A stretch of DNA of 64,000 nucleotides from NCBI GenBank assembly GCA_038405045.1, contig JBBZIV010000001.1:930001-994000 (forward strand). The letters are read 5' to 3'. The translations under genes were made by a program, and so were the position numbers. How positions within the stretch are numbered: the first letter of the stretch is position 1; each line of letters starts with the position of its first letter. Source of the stretch: Sporobacter sp038405045. GTDB lineage: Bacteria > Bacillota > Clostridia > Oscillospirales > Oscillospiraceae. The notes beneath the pieces are model-generated. The model did not search any database and was not told the DNA's origin. It saw only the letters and a program-made list of their open reading frames with translations. Shown here piece by piece: positions 50,151 through 59,231 of the stretch.

Positions 50151-51172
50151 TCCTGTTCTCCCACTTTTTCTAATAAAAGGCCGCAAAGCTTGAAAACGGC
50201 ATCGAAATCGTCGAGCGCACCGACGCAGGCGGGTGAATGAAGGTATCGCAAGGGCGCTGATATTGCCAGCGTCTGAACACCGCCAAGTGACCGCTGAACG
50301 GCGGCCGCGTCCGTCCCCCCGGCGACGGTCGTTTTCGTTTGCCAGGGGATACCGTGCTCCTCGGCCACTGTTGTTGCCAGCGCAAAAAGCTCCCTGTCAT
50401 ATATCGTGCCGCCGTCCATAAACGGAATAACGGCCCCCTTGCCGACGAAGCAGACCTTTTTGCCGGATGAAACAGACGGCAAATCAGCCGCTGTTGTGCC
50501 CTCAATGATGATCGCTATGTCTGGGGCGACGCGGTAAGAAGCCACCAGTGCGCCGCGCGTGCCGACCTCCTCCTGAACGGTGAACACAAACGTCGCATCG
50601 ACCGGCAGGTCGGATTCCAATAGCTTTAACAGGACGGCGCAGCCGACGCGGTCGTCCAGCGCCCGGGCTTTGACAAGGCCGTTTCCGAAGGTACGCAGGC
50701 CGGAATCGAAAACGCCTGTGTCGCCGAGGGCGACGCTTTTAATAGCCTCTTCCCTGCTTGCTGCGCCGATGTCGATATACATATCCTCCACGGGCGGGAT
50801 TTTCTCCCGCTCGTCCTTTTTGACGAGGTGATATGCCTTGCTGCCGATAACGCCATAAACGCGCGACGGGCCGAGTAAGACGGCCTTACCAAAGAGAACG
50901 CGCCTGTCGATGCCGCCGACGGGAGCGAATTTCAGCGTACCGTCGTCGGCAATATCGGTGACAATCACGCCTACCTCGTCCATATGTGCGCAGAGCATGA
51001 TCGATTTTTTTGGCGTTTTTCGGCCTTTTTTGAAGACAATCAGGTTGCCGAGAACATCTTCCGTCACACGGTCGGCACACTTCTCGGCACGGGCGCGGAT
51101 GAGCGCACGAACCGCGTCCTCCGTCCCAGAGACGCCGCTTTTTTCGCAGAGGGCCTTAATAAGTTCAAGCAT
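50147..51172 (-). CDS. M42-family metallopeptidase (first of two)
   Basis: 341 residues, cytoplasmic dodecameric aminopeptidase type (FrvX/PepA-like). Metal and catalytic residues: His in CAHMDEVG, Asp in ALDDRVG, Glu-Glu in VQEEVGTRGA, Glu in IIIEGTTAAD, and His in LRYLHSP. Cleaves N-terminal residues from peptides left by the proteasome-like proteases. The start overlaps the end of its paralogue by 8 bases, so the two are coupled. Confidence 0.92.
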   Translation of the reverse strand: MLELIKALCEKSGVSGTEDAVRALIRARAEKCADRVTEDVLGNLIVFKKGRKTPKKSIMLCAHMDEVGVIVTDIADDGTLKFAPVGGIDRRVLFGKAVLLGPSRVYGVIGSKAYHLVKKDEREKIPPVEDMYIDIGAASREEAIKSVALGDTGVFDSGLRTFGNGLVKARALDDRVGCAVLLKLLESDLPVDATFVFTVQEEVGTRGALVASYRVAPDIAIIIEGTTAADLPSVSSGKKVCFVGKGAVIPFMDGGTIYDRELFALATTVAEEHGIPWQTKTTVAGGTDAAAVQRSLGGVQTLAISAPLRYLHSPACVGALDDFDAVFKLCGLLLEKVGEQE

Positions 51173-52205
51173 GGCGGTCGTCTCCTTTCAGCGCTTTGGC
51201 GATTTCACACAGGAGCGCGGCCGTCGCTTCGGCGTCCTGAACGCTGATGACCTCATGGCTGCTGTGCATATATTTGAGCGGCACACCGACAAGCGCGGTC
51301 GCAACGCCCGCGCGTGTGACCTGTACGACCCGCGCGTTCGTGCCGGAGTCACCGTCCGGCTCGACGCCGATTTGATAATGAATGTTCTTGGCTTCTGCGA
51401 GGGCTTGAAGCTTTTCCGCCAGCCGCCTGTTCATATTCGGGCCTTTGGAGATGACGACGCCGCTGCCTTGCTCTTTTGTCTCCGGCGTTTTGCAGTCGGG
51501 TGTTTTGGCGTGGCCGACGTCAATGACGATACACCAGTCTGGAAAAGCGGCATAAGCGCCCGGCTTGGCCCCGCGTGTGCCGACCTCCTCCTGAACGCTG
51601 AACAGAACGATAAGGTCCACATCGAGCGGCGTTTGACCGATCAGCTCCAGCGCGCGCAAAACAGCGGCGACGGAGACCCTGTTGTCAAGCGACTTGCCGC
51701 AGACGAGGTCATCCCCGAAGCGCCGTGCCTCGGCAGCATAGACAGCCGGTGTGCCAAGCGGGACTTTTTGAAGGGCCTCCTCCGCTGTCAGGCCGACATC
51801 GAGATAGAGGTCTTCTATTTTGATCGTCTTGTCCCCTTCCTCGCCTTTTAAAAGGTGCGGCGGCAGGGCGGTGACAACGCCAATGACGGGCGGCTCTGTC
51901 AGAACAACGAGCTCCGAAGCTGGAAGCATGCGCGCGTCAACGCCGCCGAGGGGCGCAAAGCGGAGAAAACCCTCTTCGGCGCCTGTGATGATAAAACCAA
52001 TTTCGTCAAAATGCGCGTCCAGCATCAGTTTCGGTGCCCCGTCGCGCCCGCAGCGCCGTGTACCAATGATATTGCCGAGCGTGTCTGTTATGACGTCGTC
52101 CATGAAAGGCGCGAGCAGCGCTTTGATTGCTGTTTCAGCTTCCGCTTCAAACCCGGCGGGGCCTTTGAGGGCGGACAGCTTCAAGATGGTGTCGATTAAT
52201 GCCAT
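51165..52205 (-). CDS. M42-family metallopeptidase (second of two)
   Basis: 346 residues, paralogous to its neighbour. Ligands: DAHFDEIG, SLDNRVS, VQEEVGTRGA, IVIDVGHAKTPD (Asp instead of the Glu seen in the other copy), and LKYMHSSHEV. The Glu/Asp difference at the third ligand is a known divider between M42 subfamilies with different side-chain preference, so the pair may form complementary specificities or mixed complexes. The start at 52205 has GGAG upstream and lies 4 bases after the murD stop. Confidence 0.92.
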   Translation of the reverse strand: MALIDTILKLSALKGPAGFEAEAETAIKALLAPFMDDVITDTLGNIIGTRRCGRDGAPKLMLDAHFDEIGFIITGAEEGFLRFAPLGGVDARMLPASELVVLTEPPVIGVVTALPPHLLKGEEGDKTIKIEDLYLDVGLTAEEALQKVPLGTPAVYAAEARRFGDDLVCGKSLDNRVSVAAVLRALELIGQTPLDVDLIVLFSVQEEVGTRGAKPGAYAAFPDWCIVIDVGHAKTPDCKTPETKEQGSGVVISKGPNMNRRLAEKLQALAEAKNIHYQIGVEPDGDSGTNARVVQVTRAGVATALVGVPLKYMHSSHEVISVQDAEATAALLCEIAKALKGDDRHA

Positions 52206-52209
52206 ATGA

Positions 52210-53589
52210 TTACTCCAATCCAAGGATGATGTCTTTAAAAGTATTCCCGCGTTCCTCAAAATTCTTAAACCGGTCGAACGACGTGCACGCCGGGGAGAGG
52301 AGCACAACGTCCCCTGCCCGCGCCGCTTGGTGCGCGGCGAGGACGGCCTCTTGAAAATCGGCTTTTTCAATGATCTCGGGCAAGCCCTGATAGCCGGGCG
52401 CATTTTCAACGGCGGCGCGGATTTTTCCGGCCGTGAGGCCCGTTAAAACGAGCGTTTTGACGTGGTTTATGATTGCCGGGCCAAGATCGTCAAACGCAAC
52501 GCCCTTGTCCTTGCCGCCCGCGATTAAAATGACCTTCTCGGGAAAGGCGTGCAGCCCGGCAATGGTCCGCGAAGGGCTGGAGGCGATGGAGTCGTTATAA
52601 TATCGGACGCCGCGAAGCATTCGGACAAGCTCGATGCGGTGGGCAACACCGCGAAACGTCTCAGCGACGCGCACGCATGCTTCCCGACCCACAAGGCCCT
52701 GCACCGCAGCGAAAGCGGCCATGATGTTTTCAATGTTGTGGACACCGGGCAGGAGAATCTGCTCGGCGTCAAGGATCGGCGACGCTTCGCCGCCGGATGC
52801 TTCAAAAATCGTCCCACCTTCTTGGAACACACCGTTTTGAACGCAGCTCTGGCGGCTAAAAAAGCGGACGGTGCCGCGCGCTGTGTCGGCAAACAAACGC
52901 GTTGTCTCGTTATCCCAATTTAAAACGACACAGCCCGTTTCATCCTGATGCTTGTAAATATTCTGCTTGGCCTCGACGTACTCTGCCATGTCACGATGCA
53001 CGTCCAGATGGTTCGGCGAGACGTTTGTGACGACGGCGACGGCAGGGCTTTTCGCCATCGTCATCAACTGGAAGGACGATAGCTCTAAAACCGCGATGTC
53101 ATCCGGCGCCATCGCGTCGGCGCGCGTTAAAAGCGGCGTGCCGATATTACCGCCGACGTGGACGGTATAGCCGCCTTCCTGTAGGATCGCGGCGATAATC
53201 GATGTCGTCGTCGTCTTGCCGTCAGAGCCCGTTACAGCGATGATGCGGCAGGGGCAAACATCAAAAAAGACCTCCATTTCAGAGGTAAGGATTGCCCCGC
53301 GGGCAACAGCCGCCAAGAGTTCCGGCACGTCCGGCCGCATGCCGGGCGTCCGGAAGATGACATCGGCGTCGAGCGATTTCAGATAGTCATCACCGAGGCA
53401 GAGTGACGCCCCCAGCGCTTCGAGCCTGTCTGCCGACGCGCCGAGCTTGGCGCGGTCTGCTTTGTCACAGGCGGTGACGGCAATACCGTTTTGGAGGAGC
53501 CTTTCAATGAGCGGCGTGTTGCTCACGCCGATGCCGATGACGGCGACTTTTTTGTGTTTTAGGAACGTTATATAATCGGCCAGTTTCAA
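52210..53589 (-). CDS. murD: UDP-N-acetylmuramoylalanine--D-glutamate ligase
   Basis: Adds D-Glu to UDP-MurNAc-L-Ala in peptidoglycan synthesis. 459 residues: N-terminal UDP-binding fold ('VAVIGIGVSNTPLIERLLQN'), ATP loop VTGSDGKTTTTSIIAAIL (Ser-Asp where most have Thr-Asn), 'ELSSFQL', 'NVSPNHLDVH', and C-terminal 'LIAGGKDKG'. TTG start at 53589 with GGGGTGA 5-7 bases upstream. A three-codon frame (ATG AAT TGA) overlaps the start and may tune initiation. It stands outside the dcw cluster, heading an operon with two peptidases. Confidence 0.93.
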   Translation of the reverse strand: MKLADYITFLKHKKVAVIGIGVSNTPLIERLLQNGIAVTACDKADRAKLGASADRLEALGASLCLGDDYLKSLDADVIFRTPGMRPDVPELLAAVARGAILTSEMEVFFDVCPCRIIAVTGSDGKTTTTSIIAAILQEGGYTVHVGGNIGTPLLTRADAMAPDDIAVLELSSFQLMTMAKSPAVAVVTNVSPNHLDVHRDMAEYVEAKQNIYKHQDETGCVVLNWDNETTRLFADTARGTVRFFSRQSCVQNGVFQEGGTIFEASGGEASPILDAEQILLPGVHNIENIMAAFAAVQGLVGREACVRVAETFRGVAHRIELVRMLRGVRYYNDSIASSPSRTIAGLHAFPEKVILIAGGKDKGVAFDDLGPAIINHVKTLVLTGLTAGKIRAAVENAPGYQGLPEIIEKADFQEAVLAAHQAARAGDVVLLSPACTSFDRFKNFEERGNTFKDIILGLE

Positions 53590-53645
53590 TTCATCACCCC
53601 GGAATTTATTTGACCCTAAGGAAATCTTACCCTATTGTACCGGTT

Positions 53646-53674
53646 ATTATATACTGCGCGCGCGTCATTTTCAA
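53646..53674 (-). promoter_or_regulatory. murD operon promoter
   Basis: TTGAAA and TATAAT with a 17-bp spacer, about 60 bases upstream of the TTG start. Confidence 0.7.
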
Positions 53675-53710
53675 GGTGAAGCGAGAAGGCTTTGCGCTCT
53701 TGGTTGAAAT

Positions 53711-53988
53711 GGGCAAACACGAGGTCTGCCCGGACGGCGGGGACGGGGCGGGCGAACGCCGTTCGCCCCTATGCAGGTACAGCGGGAACGATAAGTGCGG
53801 TAGGGCGTTATGCAGGATAAAGCGGCGGGCGGACGGCCAATGGCCGTCCCTACGTACTGAGGTCGTTATGCTTTACAGGCAGGCGGGTGCAATAAGAGGC
53901 TGACGGGGCGATGTGGGCATCGCCCCCTACGATAAATATTATGACCGGCGCGCCTGTATCAAAGGGTGGATATGGAATCCGCCCCGAC
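53711..53988. repeat. Second cluster of G+C-rich inverted repeats
   Basis: Five hairpin elements: 53711-53734 (GGGCAAACacgaGGTCTGCCC), 53750-53769 (GGGCGAACgccGTTCGCCCC), 53827-53853 (GGACGGCCAATGGCCGTCC), 53905-53930 (GGGGCGATgtggGCATCGCCCC), and 53964-53988 (GGTGGATatgGAATCCGCC). Four end in C(C)CTA or CCGAC tails. A further copy lies at 54469-54493. Elements 1, 3 and 5 match elements of the 33.6-33.9 kb cluster. No gene is visible between the murD promoter and rnpB. Confidence 0.75.
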
Positions 53989-54008
53989 GGATGCGCAGCA
54001 CCGTGACG

Positions 54009-54037
54009 TTGACATAAAGCTCGTTTTATTGTAAAAT
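54009..54037 (+). promoter_or_regulatory. rnpB promoter
   Basis: TTGACA and TAAAAT with a 17-bp spacer, 7 bases before the mature RNA 5' end. Confidence 0.85.
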
Positions 54038-54043
54038 ATAAGA

Positions 54044-54408
54044 GCGAGTAAGTCGGACAGCCGCGGGGGAAAGCCGAAAGGTTTCCCGTGAGGAAAGTCC
54101 GGGCTCCACAGGGCAAGGATAACGGGTAACGCCCGCCGAAGGCGACTTCAGGACAAGTGCAACAGAGATATACCACCGTCTCCGGTGTTACGGAGGCGGT
54201 AAGGGTGGAAAAGTGAGGTAAGAGCTCACTCATCGGCTGGAGACAGTCCGGTGCTGTAAACTCTATCCGGAGCAACACCGTGGAGAGAGCCGTACTTGAG
54301 TGTACTGGTTGGCCCGACCGCTCTCAGGAGGTGGCTTGAGCCCATTGGCAACGATGGGCCTAGATAGATGGCTGTCTACGACAGAATCCGGCTTACAGAC
54401 TTACTCGC
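54044..54408 (+). ncRNA. rnpB: RNase P RNA (class A)
   Basis: Catalytic RNA that cuts tRNA 5' leaders. P1 helix GCGAGTAAGTC / GACTTACTCGC closes the ends. The conserved GAGGAAAGTCCGGGCTCC lies at about 54091-54108, with ACAGAGATATACC, GGTAAGGGTGGAAAAGTG, GAGCAACACCGTG and, near the 3' end, CTAGATAGATGGCTGTC then ACAGAATCCGGCTTA, all in the expected order. Confidence 0.97.
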
Positions 54409-54410
54409 AA

Positions 54411-54447
54411 CAAAGCAGGCTGCCTCAAACGAGGCGGCCTGTTTTGT
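54411..54447 (+). terminator. rnpB terminator
   Basis: A long stem (CAGGC-TGCCTC / GAGGC-GGCCTG) flanked by AACAAA and TTTTGTT. The gap to the next gene holds one G+C-rich repeat (54469-54493). Confidence 0.8.
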
Positions 54448-54630
54448 TGCATGGCGGCGAGCTTTGAAGGGCAAGCACAAGGTCTGCCCCTACGGCGCGT
54501 ACCAATTAAATGGGCTGACAGCGATTAATAGCCTTCGCCCCGGAAGAACAGATTGTGACGCTGTGTGACAAGCCGGCATATAATGCCCTGCAACATTATT
54601 TAATTTTTGTAATTGGAGTGCGAAAACGAT

Positions 54631-55845
54631 ATGAGTTTTCAGTATTACGCACTGCCCCAAAACACCTCCGGGGCGGCGCTCATCCCTATTTCGAACGCAC
54701 CAACGCCGCTGGCGTTTTTGACCGTAGTGACCGACGACGCCAACAATTTAGTCACGCTGCGGGCGAATATTGGCTGGCGCGCGGCACTGTCGACAACACG
54801 CATTATTTATAAAATCTGGCGCACAGCACCCGGGACGGGCACGCTTGTCTGCAGTGTTCAGGACGGCGCGGAAAACTTCAACGATTACGCTGCAACGACC
54901 GATTTTTCGGACGTCGTCTCCGTCACACCGAACCAGCCCGTGACCTTTATATTGACTGCGGAGACCGTTGACGTTGGGGCGCAGGCGTCCGTTGTCGGAC
55001 CGCTGTCCTTTACTGCTTTCGGGACAAATCTGACTGTCATTAGCTACTATGAGCTCATTAACAACACGGTCGGCGGCGCTAATATCCCCATTGCGCAGGC
55101 GCCTGTGCCGCTCGCCTATTTCACCGTAAACGTCCAGGCTGGGCAAACCGTTATCCTGCGGCCGAGTGTCTGCTGGAACATCACCGGCTCTTCCCTTCCG
55201 AAAGTCGATGTGCTGTTCAAGCTGTGGCGCGGCGCGCCCGTCACCGGGACACTCGTCTGCAGCGCTGACGACAGCGCCGACGTGGAGCGGGCCGCCGTCA
55301 CATCGTTTTCACATGTCGATTCCGGCTTCACCGCGGCGCAAACCGTCACCTATGTCCTGACGGCCGAAGCGCCGGATATAAACCACGCGGCTAATATCAC
55401 AGGTGCCTTGACGGTGACGGCGTCTGTTCAAACGATCGGCGCGTATGCCGTCTTGCCGCAGAACACGTCCGGCAGCGTCAGTATTCCGCTGACGACAGCC
55501 GGAACGCCACTGGCGTCACTCACGCTGCCGATAAGCGCCGGGATGCTTGTCAGCCTGCGCGCCGCCGCCGGATTGGCTTTTTCAAGCGGTACCAGCTCCG
55601 GCACAGTTCCCGTCCTCTATAAAATATGGCGCGGCGCACCGAACACCGGCATACTGATCTACAGCACACTCGACAGCGGCGAGACAGGCTTTGACAAATT
55701 CAAGGTAACAGCTCTCGGCACCATTGACAGCGGCTTCACAAGCACCGGACAGGTCACGTATACGCTGACGGCCGAGCTCGTTAACGCATCGGCAGCGGCC
55801 AGCATTATCGGCCCTTTAACGTTTACGGCCGTACCGGAAAATTAA
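54631..55845 (+). CDS. Orphan protein made of three tandem beta-rich repeats
   Basis: 404 residues without signal peptide or membrane helix, built from three repeats of about 130 residues. Repeat landmarks: YYALPQNTSGAALIPI / YYELINNTVGGANIPI / YAVLPQNTSGSVSIPL at the start, KIWRTAPGTGTLVCS / KLWRGAPVTGTLVCS / KIWRGAPNTGILIYS in the middle, and VTFILTAETVD / VTYVLTAEAPD / VTYTLTAELVN near the end. The length and beta content suggest a jelly-roll-like module. I do not recognise the family. GGAG lies 12 bases before the ATG. The -10 region CATATAAT (54577-54584) could also suit a late sporulation sigma factor. Role unknown. Confidence 0.8.
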   Translation: MSFQYYALPQNTSGAALIPISNAPTPLAFLTVVTDDANNLVTLRANIGWRAALSTTRIIYKIWRTAPGTGTLVCSVQDGAENFNDYAATTDFSDVVSVTPNQPVTFILTAETVDVGAQASVVGPLSFTAFGTNLTVISYYELINNTVGGANIPIAQAPVPLAYFTVNVQAGQTVILRPSVCWNITGSSLPKVDVLFKLWRGAPVTGTLVCSADDSADVERAAVTSFSHVDSGFTAAQTVTYVLTAEAPDINHAANITGALTVTASVQTIGAYAVLPQNTSGSVSIPLTTAGTPLASLTLPISAGMLVSLRAAAGLAFSSGTSSGTVPVLYKIWRGAPNTGILIYSTLDSGETGFDKFKVTALGTIDSGFTSTGQVTYTLTAELVNASAAASIIGPLTFTAVPEN

Positions 55846-55862
55846 ACGACGACGAAGCGCGT

Positions 55863-55893
55863 AAAAAGGCCGCCCTAAACAGGCGGCCTTTTT
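55863..55893. terminator. Bidirectional terminator
   Basis: AAAAAGGCCGCC / GGCGGCCTTTTT, 12-bp stem with a 7-base loop, between two convergent genes. Confidence 0.88.
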
Positions 55894-55898
55894 AAAGT

Positions 55899-57806
55899 TT
55901 AATATTTACCAAATTCAGCCTTGCTGAGCGTGATGATATTCTGACGCCGCGATTTGTTATCCGATGTCATCCGGTCAGCATTGGTACAGGTTATGGACCG
56001 GCCCATCTGCGGGGCGTCACTACTTTTTCGGAGCCTGAAAATGCGGATGGCTTCCTTCAATTGCGAGGCCTGCGTCGTGAGTTGCTCACTGGCGGCGGCG
56101 TTTTCTTCTGACGTCGCGGCATTTGTCTGAACAACTTTTGAAATTTGGCCGATTCCCTGATTGATTTCCTCAATACCTTCAGACTGCTCGGTAGACAGTT
56201 TATCTATATCTGTCACAAGGCTTGCGGCATTCTTGATTTGGTCGACAATCTGATCAAGCGCGGTAGCCGTGCAGGTAGCAATTTTTGAACCGGCGTCAAC
56301 TTTTTTGATGGAGCTTTCTATCAGCGTTGTCGTCTCCTTGGCGGCATTGGCGGAACGGGCTGCAAGATTCCGCACCTCTTCAGCCACGACGGCAAACCCC
56401 TTGCCATGCTGACCGGCTCGGGCTGCCTCAACAGCTGCGTTGAGTGCGAGAATGTTTGTCTGAAAAGCGATATCGTCAATCACCTTGATGATTTTGCTGA
56501 TACTGTTTGAAGCCTCGTTAATATCGGCCATCGCCGTGAGCATATCCTGCATCTGGGCTTGGCCTTGACTGGCGTTGTTTTCCGCTTCTTTTGCCAGTTC
56601 GTTTGCCGTTTTGGCTTTTTCCGCGTTATGCATTGTCTGGGTAGCAAGCTCTTCAAGCGAGGCCGTCAGCTCCTCGATCGAACTGGCCTGCTCCGTTGCG
56701 CCTTGGGAGAGGTCCATGCTGGAGTTGGCGACAAGCCCCGAGCCGGAGGCAACGTTGTCGGCCGCGAGCAAAATCGTTACAATTGTCTCATTAAGCTTAC
56801 ATAACAAGTCTGCTATACTGGCTCCCAAAATGTCGTTTTCCGAGCGGATTTCAATGTTGGCTGTGAGGTCCCCTTCTGCTATCTGTTGGATAATGATTGC
56901 CTGCTCGTTAAGCGCATTCACTAAAACGGCAATACTTTTAGCAAGCTGATCTTTTTCTGATCGAATAACAACATCAACCGTCAGGTCTCCATCAGCCAAG
57001 CGCTCGGCAATTGCGGCCTGGCCGCGCGTGGCCTCAATCAACTTAGAAAACGATTTGGCCAGCGTGCCGATCTCATCGTTCGAAGAGATTTTTATGTCAA
57101 CATCCAGGTCTCCAACCGCCAGTTGCTCCGCGGCATTAACCATTTTAATAATCGGTTTGGCAACTGTCCTCGCGATTTTAATGCTGATGAAAACGGCACC
57201 CGACAAGCCGAGGGCAATCAGGGCAATCATCACAATTGTCAACGTTGTTTCGCGGCTTTCGTTTTTATCCATTAAAGTCTGTGCGTCGGTTGTATTAAAA
57301 TCGACAAGCTGGTCGAGCGCATCCTGCAACGCGACCTCGTCCGTCTCCAGATCATTGATGACAAGCGCTTTGGCCTGATCGATATAACCTGATGCCAGCG
57401 CAGCGGTGACTTGGTCAATATGTGTTTTATAGTGCTCCCATTGGCTTTCGATCGCGTCAAACATCTCTCTGTCTTCGCTGAAGATGATATGTCTGTCATA
57501 TTTGTCGATATATGTATCCACATTTCCTGTAAACGTTTGAAGTTTTGTAAGAAATGTTGCGCGTTTTGTTAAATCGTCTGTCACGATTGCTTTGAGCGTC
57601 ATGACCCGGACACGCTGAAAATATTCCGAGATGTCGCCGATATATTCGATGCCTGTCGTATTCTCATCATAAAGCTGATTGTCCGACGCGCCAAGAGTAT
57701 TCATGCAGATGATGGCAAAAACGCCGACGAAGACAGTAATCATCGCGAGTGCTAAAAACCCCAACAGCATTTTGGACGTAATTCTTAAATCATAAAACCA
57801 CTTCAT
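55899..57806 (-). CDS. Methyl-accepting chemotaxis protein with three HAMP-like modules
   Basis: 635 residues. Membrane helix 1 (about 12-33), four-helix-bundle ligand domain (about 35-185), helix 2 (about 190-212), then three HAMP-type modules in series (about 213-345), each with a G-D-L-x-x-x-I/V core (AVGDLDVDIKI, ADGDLTVDVVI, AEGDLTANIEI). The signalling coiled coil (about 360-610) holds the hairpin tip 'DDIAFQTNILALNAAVEAAR'. Links an unknown extracellular signal to the CheA/CheW kinase. Single gene with GGGAG 8 bases before the ATG. Confidence 0.93.
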   Translation of the reverse strand: MKWFYDLRITSKMLLGFLALAMITVFVGVFAIICMNTLGASDNQLYDENTTGIEYIGDISEYFQRVRVMTLKAIVTDDLTKRATFLTKLQTFTGNVDTYIDKYDRHIIFSEDREMFDAIESQWEHYKTHIDQVTAALASGYIDQAKALVINDLETDEVALQDALDQLVDFNTTDAQTLMDKNESRETTLTIVMIALIALGLSGAVFISIKIARTVAKPIIKMVNAAEQLAVGDLDVDIKISSNDEIGTLAKSFSKLIEATRGQAAIAERLADGDLTVDVVIRSEKDQLAKSIAVLVNALNEQAIIIQQIAEGDLTANIEIRSENDILGASIADLLCKLNETIVTILLAADNVASGSGLVANSSMDLSQGATEQASSIEELTASLEELATQTMHNAEKAKTANELAKEAENNASQGQAQMQDMLTAMADINEASNSISKIIKVIDDIAFQTNILALNAAVEAARAGQHGKGFAVVAEEVRNLAARSANAAKETTTLIESSIKKVDAGSKIATCTATALDQIVDQIKNAASLVTDIDKLSTEQSEGIEEINQGIGQISKVVQTNAATSEENAAASEQLTTQASQLKEAIRIFRLRKSSDAPQMGRSITCTNADRMTSDNKSRRQNIITLSKAEFGKY

Positions 57807-58263
57807 CAGTCAAGCTCCCTTTTCCGGCATGCTGCGATCGCCTGAGCCCGACAGACCTCTTTTATCATCTTATTCCGTCGCACGAATTGCAGAAAGTCCG
57901 TGTATTTTATTTTCTAAATGCGCAATTATTTACTTTATTGGCGTTCCCTCCCTCTGCTTACTCTTGCTGAACACGAACAATTCATTGTTGTTTATCATAT
58001 ATTATCGTGCATTAATTGCACTTATTTAAGCATCATAGACAAATTTTTTATATTTTATATAAATTCATCTTTTTTACTTGTTTTTGAGACTTAAAGAAAT
58101 TTTCTAATAAAGATAAAATTATTATCTTTTCAACATTTTTAGTATATTTAAATAAATTAGGCATTTCAGAAAAATAGACAGCCGCGCTAAGCGGCTGTCT
58201 ATTATAAATTCTAATAATGTTTTCAAATAAAATCAACACGAGTTTTCGCTTTTAGCATTTTTC
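57807..58263. other. A+T-rich gap between chemoreceptor and lipase genes
   Basis: 457 bases without a convincing gene; short frames here lack ribosome sites or run through the hairpin at 58167. No riboswitch or clear promoter pair was recognised. The chemoreceptor promoter must lie here. Confidence 0.6.
58167..58202 (-). terminator. Terminator of the lipase-like gene
   Basis: ATAGACAGCCGC / GCGGCTGTCTAT, 12-bp stem with a 5-base loop, followed by TTTTT on the minus strand. Confidence 0.82.
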
Positions 58264-59106
58264 TCAAAAACCCATCGTCTTCAATTCTGCAACGAGATCC
58301 ATGTAAAAATCGGTGATATCCGATATGTACCCGGGCTTTACTTGGCGTGTGAAAAACGACCGGCGCAAATCAATGACATCAAAATGCGATATCCCGCGTT
58401 TTGAAGCGCCGCGAAGCACACCCCGAAAATTCGTCCACTGCGCCGACGCCACTGAGACGAGCCCATCATTTTCACCTTCCAGGCGTTTAACGAAAAAGTG
58501 CGGCAAAATCATAAACACATCGCTGGAGGAACGATCCATGACAGCAGCGTAGCTTTGATAGTAAACGTTATCATCATCCGGATTTTGTTCATTAAAGTGC
58601 TCAGCCTCCAGCGTTGAGAAGCCGCGCGTGGCGTTATAAAAATCGGGGTGCCTGTCACCCAGCGCGCGAAAGGAGACATCGACGAGCGCCGCGGCTATTT
58701 TATAGAGCGAATCAGGAACCCGGCTATAGGCGTCTATTGCTTTCATGCCACGGTGCGGTGTTGCCAGCGTTGTTAAACTGGCGATTTTATCCGCCATGCC
58801 TAACGACGATATGAGATACCGGGCGTCCAGCCCGCCTTTTGAATGGGCGATTAAATTGATTTTTTCATACCCGTGCTCTTTAAAAATTCTTTCGATGTTC
58901 TCTTTAATCTCAAGAGCGTTTTCTTTGATCGTCCCCCAGCTGTCCTGCATGCCGTAAAATATCGTGGCACCGTGTTCCTCTAAAACCCTGGGTATTCTGC
59001 CCCAATAATTGAGGCTTTTAAAATCACGGAACCCGACACCGTGCAGCAGCATAATGGGGTATTTTGTATGGCAGCGCGTGTCTTTTATCGGTGATACATG
59101 ACTCAA
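58264..59106 (-). CDS. Alpha/beta-hydrolase, triacylglycerol lipase-like
   Basis: 280 residues. 'YPIMLLHGVGFRD' (oxyanion His-Gly), nucleophile elbow LIAHSKGGLDARYL with catalytic Ser near 90, 'LTTLATPHRG', a candidate Asp in 'ENDGLVSVAS', and catalytic His in 'ISHFDVIDL'. Matches bacterial lipases of the LipA/family I.1 type. No signal peptide, so probably an intracellular esterase or lipase. Single gene. Confidence 0.88.
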   Translation of the reverse strand: MSHVSPIKDTRCHTKYPIMLLHGVGFRDFKSLNYWGRIPRVLEEHGATIFYGMQDSWGTIKENALEIKENIERIFKEHGYEKINLIAHSKGGLDARYLISSLGMADKIASLTTLATPHRGMKAIDAYSRVPDSLYKIAAALVDVSFRALGDRHPDFYNATRGFSTLEAEHFNEQNPDDDNVYYQSYAAVMDRSSSDVFMILPHFFVKRLEGENDGLVSVASAQWTNFRGVLRGASKRGISHFDVIDLRRSFFTRQVKPGYISDITDFYMDLVAELKTMGF

Positions 59107-59231
59107 TCATATCCACAGCCTTTCAGCAAAATACGCCGGTTTTAGCGGTATATAGCTGATTTTTAGGATATTATACCACTCCTTATCAGTATTTCAACGG
59201 TTATATAACAGGGTATTCAGCAGACGGTTTT

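Noticed and set aside
53850..54278. 142-residue minus-strand frame over rnpB
   Set aside because: The sequence is RNase P RNA on the plus strand; the frame is accidental.
57829..58239. Two small frames (57829-58029 plus; 58048-58239 minus) in the A+T-rich gap
   Set aside because: No ribosome sites; the minus frame runs through a transcription terminator.
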